Assembly: GCF_947172395.1 (NCBI RefSeq)
Contig: NC_069102.1
Coordinates: forward strand, 11,618,250 to 11,682,249
Reading direction: 5' to 3'
From: Bicyclus anynana
Lineage: Eukaryota > Arthropoda > Insecta > Lepidoptera > Nymphalidae
DNA: 64,000 bases
A program made the translations under genes and the position numbers. Below are positions 22,342-34,910 of the stretch, one piece after another. Under the pieces are notes generated by a model. It had not been told where the DNA came from and ran no database searches. It saw nothing but the letters and a program-made list of their open reading frames with translations. Each line of letters begins with the position of its first letter. Positions within the stretch are counted from its first letter, which is position 1.

Positions 22342-23479
22342 GTATCTCATGAATCGCGGCCAAGGAGGTTAACATTTCAACAAGGAAACTTGCAATGTAT
22401 TAAAGCAGAAAGAGATACTGAAGTATCATAATACCCTCTCAAAGCGCGAGAGGACCGCGGACCCGAATTTTTTATCCGATATCCCAATCTTATTGTCAAA
22501 GAATTTAATCGAATTCCAAGAGGGATCGCATAAAATTCATCTTAAACATCAAGTATAGCGGGGAGTAGCCTCTCGCCCCATGTTATAAGTTTGAAGTAGG
22601 TATTTCAGCGTAGAGCTTTTATTTTTTTAATTAATTGAAAGATCTTGGATCTCACTTGATGTAAAACCATAGATTTACGAGTCGGTACAAGCACAAAACA
22701 ACGATGCCGTCTAAGATGGTCCGAAACAGCTTGAGTGAATGTGATATCAATTTTTTTTTTGGTTTCCTGTTGTGTTTATTGTTAGGCCTTTCCATTTTAT
22801 ATAATGTTTATTATTTTGTAGGTATATTTATTCTCCTTCAACTATACTAATGAAATCAGAATGTTTTTTTTGTATCTTTATGGCGTTGCTACAAATATAT
22901 CTTTCAAGTTTTTGAAGAAAAAAAAACGAAATTTTATTAGATATATGAATTTATTGCTCCAAATGAACTTCCGTAAATGAAAAAGTAACGCCTGCTAGTA
23001 TTTAAAAGTTTTATTTTTGATTTTTTTTTAAATATCACATTATAATGAAGGAACATCTAGGATACTAAAGCACTGATACTTGGTTGTTTTTAGACCCAGT
23101 GGTCCTATGTTTTGATAAATAAGAGTGTATGTATAATATAGTTTCTCACCCAGAAATGTAGCGAGGGGTTAACTGCTGATTTCAGCTTGCGTACATAGGA
23201 CTGATATTCAAATACGATAACCCTATTTCTGAAAGTGCCGAGGGGCATCCAGATTATTGGTTGACACTCGAATCTTTGATTTAGTTACCTACTTTTTATT
23301 AGCGTAAAATGTTCGTAAAAGCGTTTATTTTTAGAATATTATTCGTGGGTTTCTATATTAAGTGGCTGAAGTACGTAGATGGCCCTTAGTGAATTTTTAT
23401 ACAACCAAAACTCATCTAAGACTGCCATTGTTATGCTTATTCATCATATTCATAGATGATTTGTTCCAATCTGAAGGCT
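22342..23479. other. No gene recognised
   Basis: AT-rich, no supported element or gene. Confidence 0.4.
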
Positions 23480-23768
23480 GTAATTACAGGCAAATGAGAA
23501 TTATCCACAGAAGAACCAGAGTCCGACATCGCAAAGCTGAAGTGGCAATTGGCGGGCACATAGTTCAAAGAGCCTCTAAAAGTTGTGGTCCCAAGGTACT
23601 GGAATGGCGACCCTGCACTAAATCGCACTGTGATGGTCGACTGACGACATCAAGCGAGTCGCAGGCATTCGCTGGATGCAGGCGGCTCAGGACCGTTATG
23701 TTTGGAAGTACCTAAAAAAGACCTATGTCTTGCAGTGGACGTCCATCGGCTGATATGGTGATGATGGG
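23480..23768 (+). mobile_element. RTE-type LINE 3' end, copy 2
   Basis: Encodes HRRTRV, GGHIVQRAS, GPKVLEWRP in one frame. The family GRPPTRW segment is lost by deletion after TGGTCGACTG, shifting the frame. Ends CATCGGCTGATATGGTGATG. Confidence 0.7.
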
Positions 23769-24518
23769 AATTATAACCTATCCCCTCAGGTTGAAGGAGG
23801 TAGGGTAGGGCACCGCATTTGGTTTTTGTAGCGATAACTCCGAGTGCTGACGACGATTGCAGTGTGCAGAAAAACTCAATCGAGTTTATGTCACACTGAT
23901 ATGTTATATTAAGAATACTTAAAAAATGTATATTTATATTTAAATAAATAAATAACTTCTTATGGGGAGGGTAAGCCGCTTTGTAACGTAACGTACTATG
24001 GCGAGATCATGCAGCAAAATGCTGAGCTGGTATCTTTTTCAAGGTTGTGCCAAACAGACAGGGGGGTGATGCTTCTGCCACTTGAGTTTTGGTCTTGCCT
24101 TGCTCAGGTGTTTGAGGCATCGGACACTGTGTGATGTGTGTCTTTGTTTCTTCCTTTCTTCTTCTTTCTTGAAACATTGACTCAACAAAACCCTTAGCGA
24201 AAGTTTGAAAATACGCATAAAACATCTCACCTTATACAATAATGTAATATGTACCTATCAAATAAAACGGCCTACGCCACTGTTTTACAACGCAAAAACA
24301 ATCTCGATTGACGAAGTGGCTACGTAAAGACACCGCCTACTGTGACGCACCAACCCTTTACCGATTACTGATAACTGATAACACTCAGACGCCATTGTCC
24401 TAATACTGTTTGAGAACTTTGTGAACATTAGACCCACAATGTAATCAGCCATAGAGTCGATTGAACAAGGATTGTTAACATAACAAAAGGATTTATCTGG
24501 AAGATGGATTTATCTTAT

Positions 24519-24722
24519 CATTATCAGTAACAACCCATATTCGGCTCACTGCTGAGCTCGAGCTCTCAGAATGGTTAGAGGGGTTAGGCCAATAGTCCAC
24601 CACGCTGGCCCAATGCGGATTAGCAGACTTCACACACGCAGAGAATTAAGAAAATTCTCTGGTATGCACGTTTCCTCACGATGTTTTTTCTTCACCGTTT
24701 GAGACACGTGACATTTAATTTA
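24519..24722 (-). mobile_element. SINE-A, head missing
   Basis: Tail and body are present. The tRNA-like head that should follow at the right is absent after the GTGACATTTAATTT segment. Confidence 0.75.
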
Positions 24723-24954
24723 TAAGATTAACTATACACTAATAGACATTAATATATACTATAGTCAGATCGGGTAGGTATTTTAAACAATTTAAATAAA
24801 CAAAAACAGCTGACTCAGGGGTTCTCAACATTTTACTACAGCATTATTTACAAATATTGTCATGAAATAAAACTTCCTTTGATAAACAAATATTTTTTTT
24901 ATTCTATATTTCTATATCCTGTTATTTATCTAACAGATAATGTTTCACTTATAT

Positions 24955-25170
24955 TCAGGGTTCCGTAGTCAATAAAGAACCATTATAGTTTTGTTTTTTA
25001 TTATGTATAAGCAAGCATAAGGTATCCTCGACATATTTAAACACATTAATCAAAACGGTTTTCTCGGAGGACGATAAGGGTGATTGCTTCGTACTTTTCT
25101 TTTTTGGTGACGGAAACGATAGCAATGCGGAATAACTGCTCCGGCTAGTACCAGGCTCCGCTTCACTCAT
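24955..25170 (-). pseudogene. Small ORF, possible transposase N-terminus
   Basis: 71-aa reading frame starting MSEAEPGTSR, with a Pro/Lys-rich PKKKSTK segment and a helix-like SSSEKTVLINVFKYVED. It lies between a transposon-end-like GGGTTCCGTAG (24959) and the MITE-like element at 25201. I do not recognise it firmly; it may be the N-terminal remnant of a DNA-transposon protein. Confidence 0.3.
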
Positions 25171-25200
25171 TTTCGTACTAAACTAAATAAAATTAATAAA

Positions 25201-25425
25201 TTAATTAATTAAACAAATAAAAAACCCGACTGCCTATATGATACAAAAACTGAAAAGAAAAAAAACAAGCTCAGGTCCAGAAGTGTAGAAAATAATTAGA
25301 AAACAGTCGGGACCTATTATATTGAATATAATGATTTACGTCTACATTTTTTAATAGGTCCCCACTTTAGTTTAATCAGTTTTTGTATCATTTATGCAGT
25401 CGGGTTATTCGTTTATTTAATTATT
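25201..25425. mobile_element. MITE-like element with ~50-bp inverted ends
   Basis: Left arm 25201-25253 contains CCCGACTGC and GATACAAAAACTGA. The right arm 25376-25424 is its reverse complement (TCAGTTTTTGTATC, GCAGTCGGGTT). A second, inner inverted pair GGGACCTATTA / TAATAGGTCCC lies inside. It has no coding capacity. Confidence 0.75.
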
Positions 25426-26523
25426 TTATTTCATAATTTTTAGTTAGATAGATGGTGAATTTCGGATTTATTTGTTACGTTTGTTACAAAGTACGATAGT
25501 GTATACCTACGTCCAACCGAGGATAAGTAAATATTCAAAAAAATCTACGGAGCCCTCGGTGGGCGAATCCGACTCGCACATGTCGATTTTTATAATCAAT
25601 ATATTTAATTTAGTCTATTTAAGGTATTTTATAACTACACTTCATAAACCTTATAGTCGTCCGCCTCGCGTATTATGTATATACAATTAATAAATAAAGT
25701 TTTTCTAATTGTAGTTTTTTGTTGGCCATTATATACCATTTTGAAATTCTCACAAAAAGCCCTTGAATTTGATTCCCTTGTTGCAATATTAAAAAAAAAT
25801 CACCTCGTCTTATAGCATCTCACAGTCGTCTTGTTGGTTTTTTTTTTAATTTCACCTATCTAAGAACACTTGGGTTATTAAAACAAATCTAAGGATATCT
25901 GAATTACGTAAATCCGTTCAGCGGTTTCGAAGATATGAGGTAATAAATAATACATACAAGATACGCGCGAAAAACAAACAACAAATAAACAATAATTAAC
26001 AACAACAACGAAACGAGAACAAAACGAAATAATAAAAATTACAAAGGAAGAAATTACGCACAACAGTCTGGATTTAGTTAACGAATCATTAACGAATACT
26101 GTGAGGTAGGAGTATTAGTCACAGACAACAAATAAAGTAGTGTTTTGTGCTGTGAAGTGTGTGTGTGTGAAATGTCAAATCTTCTTTCACTTAATAACAC
26201 AAAATCAAAAAAATTAATCATAGTATAGGGTATTTCTGCAATAAATGAAAGGTAAAATTCACATTAAAATAAAAGAAAACATCTTCTTTTGATATGAAAA
26301 TACGACATTTATAAAAATCATTAAAGTTATTATTTAATTTTATAAATGCACATTTAATACCCATAAATCTTAATATCTTTGTTTTTCAAAATGGTTTGTG
26401 ACTCATGTCTGCTTGGGGTATTTAAGGTTCTTTTTATGTCGTTTATCGTTTTTGGGCAAATTTTGCCCAACATTGTGCAAACTCTATATAATAATTAACA
26501 TAGACGAATTAGACATGGAAATG
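25426..26523. other. No gene recognised
   Basis: ACGGAGCCCTCGGTGGGCGA at 25548 is a common lepidopteran repeat end and may pair with GGGTTCCGTAG at 24959. Otherwise nothing. Confidence 0.35.
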
Positions 26524-27336
26524 AAATCGCACCCAAATGCAGAAACAAAATTGCCTGTCGTTTTTTGAAGGGGACGAGGTAAACTCACTCATCGAAAATA
26601 TTTAACAAGAATAATATAATCTGTACACAGAACGTTAAATTAATGGATCGATGTTTTGCTGTTCGTTCGTTCGTTAGAAGAATAGAATCGATTTTACTTT
26701 TAGATATTGTTTTTATTACAAATTTATTATAAATTATAATTATGTTTTTGACGACACTCCGTGGCGCACTGGTACGCGCGGTGGATTTACAAGACGGAGG
26801 TCCTAGGTTCGATCCCCGGCCGATTGAGGATTTCTTAATTGGGCCAGTTCTGGTTGGTTACCACCCTACCTACAAAACGTACCGCTAAGCGATTTAGCGT
26901 TCCGGTATGATGTCGTGTAGAAATCAAACCGTCCATCTTAGATTGCTGATTGCTTCATCAGGTGAGACTGAAATCAAGGGCTAACATGTTAAGAATAACA
27001 AAAATAAAATAGAAATATTTTCAAATTGAACGTCACGTCATCTTTTACTGAATTAGAAGTCGTTGGCCGTTTTTCATGCCATTGAACTACTTACTACACA
27101 AACCAGAATATTTAGGGAGTTTTTTAGACGACGAAAACGATTACAACAATGAAACATCGATACAACCGAACAATCTAACGCGTTTGTTAGTTTTTATACA
27201 CGCGTAAACATTTTCAATTTTACAAACACTTCTAAATGCCCCGCTCTATATAGGTAAATAGATCGTTGATTCTTTGACAGAGAGGTAACGTCTTGCGAGG
27301 CAGGTCTTTCTATTATTGGTCCGAGATAATTAATTT
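26524..27336 (+). repeat. Diverged repeat, interrupted by SINE-B
   Basis: Longer relative of 14535-14826, with SINE-B 26755-26999 inside it. Confidence 0.55.
26755..26999 (+). mobile_element. SINE-B with internal deletions
   Basis: Head CTCCGTGGCGCACTGGTACG and B box GGTTCGATCCCCGG are good. The middle is shortened around GGCTGGTGGG and GTGGATTTTC. It interrupts a diverged repeat related to 14535-14826. Confidence 0.8.
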
Positions 27337-27486
27337 ATTGTTTGTGAATCCGGGCTCAAAAGGGCCAGAACCCAGAGCCGTAAAACTTATTATTAAAAAT
27401 ATAATGTATGTGAATCGAAACGAAAAGTGTCGCCCTAAAAGAACATTTTTGAGAAGTGATATTGTTGTGTAAAAAGCCTTAAGTTG

Positions 27487-27651
27487 TGTACTATATAAAG
27501 AGGTAAAGTTTGTGGTATTGTAAGTGTAATCTCTGGATGCACTGAACCGATTTTGAAAATTCTTTTACAACAAAACCGTCACGTAATTTGTGAGTGGCAT
27601 CGGTTATATTTTATCCACGTATTTTCACGGAAACGGAAACTAGCGCGTGTC
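27487..27651 (+). mobile_element. Helitron-like fragment
   Basis: TATATAAAGAGGTAAAGTTT, CTGAACCGATTTTGAAAATT and CACGGAAACGGAAACTAGCG. The 3' end runs into a different repeat (27652-27819). Confidence 0.5.
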
Positions 27652-27819
27652 AGCTCCGACGCACGCATTTGCACGCTGTTGGCGGCAGCGCACGGTGAAA
27701 GGTGCGCAGAATAGGTTGCGCACAAAAACGTAACGCTGTCATTCGTTCATCGAATTTACTGGCCATATTTTTTCATACCGAGGGCTATTTATGAAAAATC
27801 GATTTTTAAGGAGTAAACC
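27652..27819 (+). repeat. GC-richer dispersed repeat pair 3, copy 1
   Basis: Shares CTCCGACGCACG, GGTGAAAGGTGCGCAGAATA, CGTAACGCTGTCATTCGTTC and TTTTTAAGGAGTAAAC with 30285-30608. It lacks about 150 bp that copy 2 has. Confidence 0.8.
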
Positions 27820-28338
27820 AAAAAGCGGGAGCGGAGAGGATTGAGATCTTAATTTTAAAACTTCGTCTATCTGATTCTTAGCTCATTTCCTACTTGATAA
27901 ACTTGTTGATAAACTTTCTTAATTAAATGTTTTGAGTGCCAATGAGTTCGAAGTTTAAATTGAACGAATGATTTTCCAGAATTAGGTATACGAGCGCCTT
28001 GATTGACGTTTCCTTTGGCCATTGGCACAAGGCACCATCACTAAAAGGTATGCTACTACAATAGGTAGTAGCGTAACCTTTTATTAGGTTCATATTTATA
28101 CGCATACAGTTAAACGCATACCTACCTACTTAGTACTAGTACCTATAGAGCTCACAGTGCCGTAGAAGACAAAAATCCCAAAAGGCCACACAATAAGAGT
28201 GAATAAATATTTAAACCTCACAAATGAAATAACTGAAAATGTTATTCGGTTTTTCGGTTACATTTACAATGGGAACGACAGGAATTCTAGTAAAAGCTTT
28301 CTAATAAACTACTTATAAACCTTGGCATGGAGGAAATT

Positions 28339-28559
28339 CGTCTGGTGGGTGGCTTCGGCCGCGGCTAGCTACCACCCTACCAAAACGTAATGCCAAGCGT
28401 TTAGCGTTAGCGTTAGCGTTTAGCGATGTCGTGTAGAAACCTAAAGGGGTGTGGATTTTTATCATCCTCCACACAAGTTAGCCCAAATCCATCTTAGATT
28501 TCATCTTCATTTACCATCAGGTGAGATAGTCAACGGCGAACTTTTAAAGAATAAAAACA
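28339..28559 (+). mobile_element. SINE-B, head missing, with GCGTTA expansion
   Basis: Begins CTGGTGGGTGGCTTCGGCCG. The usual single GATTTAGCGTTCCGG is replaced by four GCGTTTAGC/GCGTTAGC-type repeats at about 28394-28423, a local slippage expansion. Confidence 0.75.
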
Positions 28560-29372
28560 TAACATACATATAGGAAAAAACACTCATCTATACCGCTCTA
28601 CTAAAAATTGTACGAAATTCTTATAATCTTCGCAACATACTCGTAAAATTACACCTACCTACGCTATGCGCTCAGAATGTTTTATTAAATAAATAACTCG
28701 TTGTTTTCGTTATGAGTTAAAAATTCACGAACACGTATGAAAATATTTTGGCAAATATGAACCTTAATCGTTACTAATTTTCTGTTTCTTTAAATATTTA
28801 AATGAAGTCGAAATTAACATCGATGCTGCCCCTAATTTCTACTCGTAATTATTTCTCTTTTCACAGTTGAAATTAATTAACATTGACTATCTTGACCTCT
28901 CGCGAATAGAATGTGGTCGAGATAATTAATTTCCGACTTTATTTGAGCGCCAGCAATGTAAATAAGTAATAGTTTAATTCATCGAAGCTCTCGGTAAATG
29001 AGCGTTTGTATCGTGAAATATTTATCGAAAACCTTGATCATTGATAAATTAAATCTGAACATTTTTCGGTATCGGATCTTCTTAATGTAAAAGTCGTGTT
29101 TGGGTAATGCGTACTGAATAGGCGGTAGCTATGTTTCTGTAAAATTTTGGAAATTGATGAAATTTTACTTTCAGCTTAGGTACTTTACAAATGTGCTAAA
29201 CTTTTATACTTGAAATAAAACATTAGTAGGTATCTATTAGCTATCAAATTGCATTTTTACCGGTTGACATTATCGATGTGCATTACATGTTTATGTATAC
29301 CTACTTCTCATCAAAAAAATCGAAACAGTCCGCCTGAACAGTATTTGCGCACTGTTTCGATTTTTGTGGTAA
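28560..29372. other. No gene recognised
   Basis: AT-rich DNA without recognised features. Confidence 0.4.
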
Positions 29373-29545
29373 TATTACGTGTCTCAAACGGTGAAGAAAA
29401 AACATCGGTAGGAATGCCAGAGATTTTTTTTATTCTCTATAAAAGTATGTGTGGCCAGCGTTGTGGGCTAAGCCATCTCATTCCGAGAGCAGACTCGTGA
29501 TCAGCAGTAGCCGAATATGAGTAGTTAATGACCATGATGATGATC
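29373..29545 (+). mobile_element. SINE-A 3' half
   Basis: Begins at CGTGTCTCAAACGGTGAAG and runs to CCGAATATGAGTAGTTAATG and a GATGAT tail. The head is absent and the body has small deletions. Confidence 0.7.
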
Positions 29546-30097
29546 ATCATCGATGGTTTTGTCTTACCCTTCACACAACCTATGGTTGCCGATGAAATGA
29601 CAGATACTATTATATCTTGAATGAAAAACAATGTCTATCAATCTTTCAAGTGTATTTTAATATCTACAATAATACATAATATATAAAAAGTAAATATTTC
29701 ATTGTTTGTTTATTAAACTCGGACAGTAGTTTCTGAACCTCTGTAAATAAAAACACAACAAAAATGTAGAAACTCGCAATCATCGATTCCCGCCCTGCCA
29801 AGTAGTCCATGGTACACATTCTGCAACGTAATAAATAAAAAAAACCTATAATTAAAAAAAAACCCACGTTTTATCCGATTCGCTTTGACGGGGCTTAAGT
29901 AGCAGTATCAATATCCAATTAAGGAGCCAGTGGTCAGTGTCCCAATTAACAAGTATATTTATCAAAGCAATAAACTGACTGAAAAACAAGTAGGTAGGTG
30001 GGGTAAACAAATATTATCTCGTATTCGGAAGGTCGGAGTTTGCCCCCAGATAGCTCGTCTCTGCTGCAACGTAGTGTTCGACGCTTTGTTTTTAATC

Positions 30098-30165
30098 TAT
30101 ACTAATACTATAAAGCTGAAGAGTTTGTTTGTTTGATTGAACGCGCTAATTTCAGGAACTAAAGT
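30098..30165 (+). mobile_element. Helitron-like 5' fragment
   Basis: TCTATACTAATACTATAAAG to CGCGCTAATTTCAGGAACTA. The rest is absent. Confidence 0.55.
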
Positions 30166-30284
30166 AAGAGGTGGTATTGAAGGGGGTAAATTTCAAAATA
30201 AAATTAATTAATTATATGCAATTTTAAAAGGGCACATTATGTCTGAAAATATAAAATGTCCAGGAATTAAAAAAAGTGTGTGTG

Positions 30285-30608
30285 TGCTCCGACGCACGAA
30301 TGGAGTTTACTCTTTCAGATCGACTCTCTAAATAGGTGTATGTTGCCCCGCAGCATACACTATGAACGTCTCAATATTCTCGACTCAAAAGTGAAAGGTG
30401 CGCAACCGAGGAGCAGCAGACCGCGGCGTGCGCGCCTGCCAACAGCGTGCACATGCGTGTGGCTGTTGGCGGCAGCGCAAGGTGAAAGGTGCGCAGAATA
30501 GGTTGCGCACAAAAACGTAACGCTGTCATTCGTTCATCGAATTTTACTGTCCATATATTTTTCATACCGGGGGCTATCAATGAAAAATCTATTTTTAAGG
30601 AGTAAACT
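30285..30608 (+). repeat. GC-richer dispersed repeat pair 3, copy 2
   Basis: Longer version of 27652-27819. The extra part carries a hairpin CCAACAGC...GCTGTTGG at 30439-30469 and a duplicated GTGAAAGGTGCGCA (30391 and 30482). Confidence 0.8.
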
Positions 30609-30787
30609 CCAAAAAAATCTTTTTACTGCAGATGCTGTGATGTATGTTACGCTTTCGCTGCATCCGTATTTCTACATATATCGTGACACACGGTCGTGAA
30701 CCAGTCAAATACAGTACCGCGGGTAAGCGACAAGTAGTCTTTACACGAACCATTTGATGCCACTTTGGTCTATTTAAAATTATTATT

Positions 30788-31140
30788 GTTATCGCCGCGT
30801 TGCAACGACTTGCGGTATGAACGGCTTCAGTGTGCTCGTGGCGTTCGAGCCGTGCACATCTCTTGTTGTGTAATTCTTTATGGGTTACTTGGGATAGGTG
30901 GGGAGAATGACTTGAGTGGAAAAGGGGAGTGTTTGTTAACAGTCAACGGATCCTTTAACCCCACACACAACGTTTACAAGTGCGTGACTTCAATCAAGGT
31001 CATTCTCTGCCATTCTAGGGTCTTATTTTGGTTACAGTTTGATTTGTTAATTAACTATTAAGTTGTTCTGTTGTGAATCATAATTGTTCGACATTAGCTT
31101 TCTTATTTTTGTAATCACTTCTGAGTCTGCTAAAATTATC
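30788..31140 (+). repeat. Unclassified repeat pair 4, plus copy
   Basis: Matches 49036-49397 in the opposite orientation, for example GGGTTACTTGGGATAGG, GTCATTCTCTGCCATTCTAG and AATCACTTTTGAGTCTGC (one base different here). Length and lack of ORF would suit a solo LTR, but no terminal TG/CA pair or target duplication was established. Confidence 0.8.
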
Positions 31141-31833
31141 CAAACCGAAATCGGAATCGGAGGTATACACATGAAATTCATCGGAAATTCTGACGTTTCA
31201 GAATCAGAATCCGTAACATCCACAGCTGAAACTAGGACCGTAACCGTACATGATTAACTGAAACAACAAGGCAGTAACCGCAATCGCATGTTACTTGTAG
31301 AATATTAATCTGCTTTAGTGCTGGTGAATTAAAATGATATTCCGTGCGTATCCAAAGCTAATACATACGGAATACATCCGGGTTGGCTCATAAATAATGC
31401 CATTTACGTTGCGATATCGTGAACTCTGAAATGAACCCACACTGATAACTTATGTAGGTACCTCAAATATGTTAGACGGACTGAAATGTTAGAAATTGGT
31501 ATCATCAAAATACTAAACTATGTATGAAAATCCTCCGAGCATGCGTATAATCTATGTTTACCATCTATACTTGGTCTATTTGTCTATTGACACTGTTCTT
31601 CCTTCAATGTGTGTAATAAAGATCCACTAATTAATTCAATAAAGCCATTTCATTTTATTAAATAGGTTTAACATGTCTGCTAGAAAAGAAAATATAGTGG
31701 GTTATTTAAAACTAACACTACGGAATTTAGCATACAACAACGCAATAGGCTAATTGACACTTTTTTTTAAATGGTCTTAAATTGTTCATTATTGTTCTAC
31801 TAGATGGAAAAAAAATATGATATATTTTTTTTT

Positions 31834-31951
31834 GCCGTGATAGCCCAGTGGATATGACCTCTGCCTCCGATTCCGCAGGGCGTAGGTTCGAATCCGGTCT
31901 GGAGCATGCACCTCCAACTTTTGTGTGCATTTTAAGAAATTAAATATCTAC
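31834..31951 (+). mobile_element. SINE-A 5' half
   Basis: Good head (GCCGTGATAGCCCAGTGG, GGTTCGAATCCGG) as far as GAAATTAAATATC, then family sequence stops. A matching tail piece lies at 32427-32496, so the two may be one split copy. Confidence 0.75.
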
Positions 31952-31974
31952 ATCCACATCTTCACCGAGTAACA

Positions 31975-32030
31975 TATTTTATCGCCGCCTTCTTTCGGGA
32001 ATACGGGTGAAATCGCGGCGCGTCTGCTAG
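31975..32030 (+). mobile_element. Helitron-like 3' fragment
   Basis: GGGTGAAATCGCGGCGCGTC then TGCTAGTATTA. Only the terminal part. Confidence 0.45.
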
Positions 32031-32426
32031 TATTAATATAATTTATGTACGTTAATTGTAATACATAGTACACGCCCAAATATCTAAACAGCCCAGGGCT
32101 GTGTATACTCGTATAATTATAAAGCTCCTAAAGAAACAAAAGCGAAATACTTTCTTAGTTTTCTTGCGAAAATAATTATTGTAAGAAGAGATTTTCTTTT
32201 GCATTTTTCTGAAAATAATGTAGCTGGAATATTAATTTAACTATAAAATATTTTAACTCAAAAGCTTTATTTTAATATTCTACGAATTCTCGCTTACAAA
32301 TATTTTTCTCTTTGATAAGTATAAATAAAAATTAACCATTAGCAATGTTTCTTTTGGATAACTAATTTTCCTCTTTCATCCACCTAATCGGAAATCTTGT
32401 ACAATAATATAAAACTAAGTATATAA

Positions 32427-32496
32427 CTGCCTAACCCCTTTCATTATGAGAGGAGACTCGTGCACAACAGTGAGCCGAATATGGGTTGTTAATGAA
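32427..32496 (+). mobile_element. SINE-A tail fragment
   Basis: CTGCCTAACCCCTTTCATTA to GCCGAATATGGGTTGTTAATG. Possibly the remainder of the copy at 31834. Confidence 0.65.
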
Positions 32497-34007
32497 ATGG
32501 GTACCTAACTATCTATAAACTTAGTTCTATAGTATTGTTCATATTATCGTCATAAGTTACGAGTATAGTCAAGTCGTTCCGAGACTAAAAGTCTTTGACG
32601 TATGCTAGTTGACATATACGAAATTGAAAATCTATGTAAAAATGTCATCCGGTGCTTACTGGTGGGGAAGTGACATTTTGTCAGTTGATTTGATGTTTAT
32701 TTTAATAGCTTGATAATAAAGACCAAAATAGTGAATAGGCCAGCTGGTCTGTTTGTTTATCGGTCGCAATGGTTAAATTTTTTTATTTTAATCTTTTCTT
32801 CCTACAAATTCTATAAGCTTCGCAGAAGGTTTTTTTAGATAAGTGCGCAGAATTTTTTGAAAATTTCATAAAATTTTCGTTTTGGACACTGAGGAATTTT
32901 AAAAAATACAAATGTACCTAACAGGGTAGTAGAGTCATAAAAGTCAAAAAGTCAAAAGTCAAGGATTTCTTACAAAACTTATTTTAAAAATAATCATGTA
33001 TTTTTTCTTGTTTCCAAACGCCAAATGTCAAAAACGCTGTCGTCCATTTTGTGACGTCACAATGTTACTTTGTACTAAACATCTAACTAATTGTATATAG
33101 AGAAAATCTTCGACTGACCCCTTGCGAAGCTTTCGTTTGGCTGTTGGATCAAGAGTCAGATAAAAAAGGCGGTGTCAAAACCTTGAAACGGTGCGTATTG
33201 CACTTCACTATATAATTTCACAGGTTTTCTAGAGTGAGTGAGTGACGGATTAAGTACTCTAGAACCCCACAAGAGGAGGAGCGTAATGTAATTAAACAAT
33301 TAATATTAAGCCTGTTAATTTCACACTGGTATGTAGGCACCAAAGATTACAGTGTATTATTGGTAGGCACCTTTATAATAACTAGTCCGCCATATTGAAT
33401 TCCGAATGACGTCACTTAGCTAGCAATGCAGTGGGTGACGCAGCGGGCGGTACCGAATGGCAGAAAATATAATGATCTGTGGGCGGTACCAAGAAATGTA
33501 TTAATTAGTAAGCCACAGATTCAATTCAGTAGACGCAACGAATAGATAAGAAACCAATACCTCGCTTTCAGTCTAGACTAGTCCTTAGAGGTTAGTTACT
33601 TGCTCGGGGAATAAGACTAAAAATAATAAGACTTAAAATCTATTAATCTATTCATGGATTTTTACCACTCACCACAATATTTATTAGTAGTGAGAGTTTT
33701 TTTCTAGGAAATCAGTAAAAAAACTCAGCCTTAACTTCTCAAGTACAAACTGAGAAGTGTGTGTTAGAAAGAAAGAAAAGAAAAATGCGTGTATTTCGAA
33801 ATCATGCCACACATCACAATATCTCCAGTAGGTACACCGTCATCCAGGACAATACCCTGCGATGTGTGGCATAGCCCAGAAAATGGCCCCAGCTCTGTAT
33901 ATTGCTACGTGACTAAGTTTCGTCATGGTAATTAAGTAAGTAAGGACAATATATAGCGCTGATTTTCAGCTGAAACCACAGATCGGGTTATAATCTATTG
34001 TAATACC
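32497..34007. other. No gene recognised
   Basis: Only weak repeat matches: GCTGTTGGATCAAGAGTCAG (33141) resembles 21651. No ORF of note. Confidence 0.4.
33804..33873. repeat. 12-bp inverted repeat
   Basis: ATGCCACACATC and GATGTGTGGCAT, exact complements about 45 bases apart. Possibly an element end pair; nothing else identifies it. Confidence 0.5.
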
Positions 34008-34116
34008 TGTACTACTGGTTCGATTTGAAAAATTCTTTCAGAGTTAGATAGCCCATTTATCGAGGAAGGCTATTGGCTATATTTTATCCCAGTATTCCTA
34101 CGGGAACGGGAAAATA
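34008..34116 (+). mobile_element. Helitron-like internal fragment
   Basis: CTGGTTCGATTTGAAAAATT, CCATTTATCGAGGAAGGCTA and ATTCCTACGGGAACGGG match the middle of 5010-5205. Confidence 0.55.
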
Positions 34117-34775
34117 CCTATACATTTAAACTAAAAAATAATTAATTAATAAATAACCAAAAGGAACTAATAAGTTGAAGTAATGAAAAATATTGTATTG
34201 TTGAAATAATAATGAAAAGTGTTGTTACACATCCGTGCCTCGGAGAGCACATAAGCCGTCGGTTCCGATCATTATTATTTAGTTATGCTACAAAATAAGA
34301 AAATGTAATTTTTGATCCATTGATTGACCAGAGTAGTTGGTTGATGAAACTTCAATAAAAAAAATACATAATTATATTATACATTTTCAGGTTCTTTTGA
34401 TTAATAAATATAAGAAGGCACCTGTTTATTATTCCGAGAGCACTCCTCTCAAAGCCAAATCTTGAGACTCCCAACGGGGCTTAAAAACATTAAAAAAATT
34501 AGAATATCCACAATATTGATCACGTCTCAAATCACTCAAAATATTAAGCAAGTTCCTTAATTGAAGAGGGTTTATGCCCGGAGCTATGGACGAAATTAAT
34601 CTCAGAAAATATTTAAGTAGGTACTAATTTATACTGGTCGTACGCCTGCTTTTTGCCTAATAAAATCAAATTGTTCAGTAGAATCAATCAAATCATCAAT
34701 GGCATAAGGATGGATTTTGGTAGAGCGAGGTAGAGCTCCGAGAATATAGTTATTTCAGAAACTGTCATTCTCAAA

Positions 34776-34908
34776 TCACTCCTTGAAGGCGAGACCTATA
34801 AGTACCTTGGAATGACAGAAGCACTTGGTATTGAGGCAGGGAATATGAAACAGGTAGTGAAGGCACGCTTCTTTGCCCGCCTGAAAAAGGTCCTAAAAAG
34901 TCTTTGAC
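34776..34908 (+). mobile_element. LINE reverse transcriptase fragment, left part
   Basis: Frame LLEGETYKYLGMTEALGIEA, then VVKARFFARLKKVLKSL, resembles the region after the RT catalytic core in insect LINEs. The frame resumes beyond the SINE-B at 34911 as GNKVREFIN (35241-35270), so the SINE inserted into it. Confidence 0.6.
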
Positions 34909-34910
34909 GG

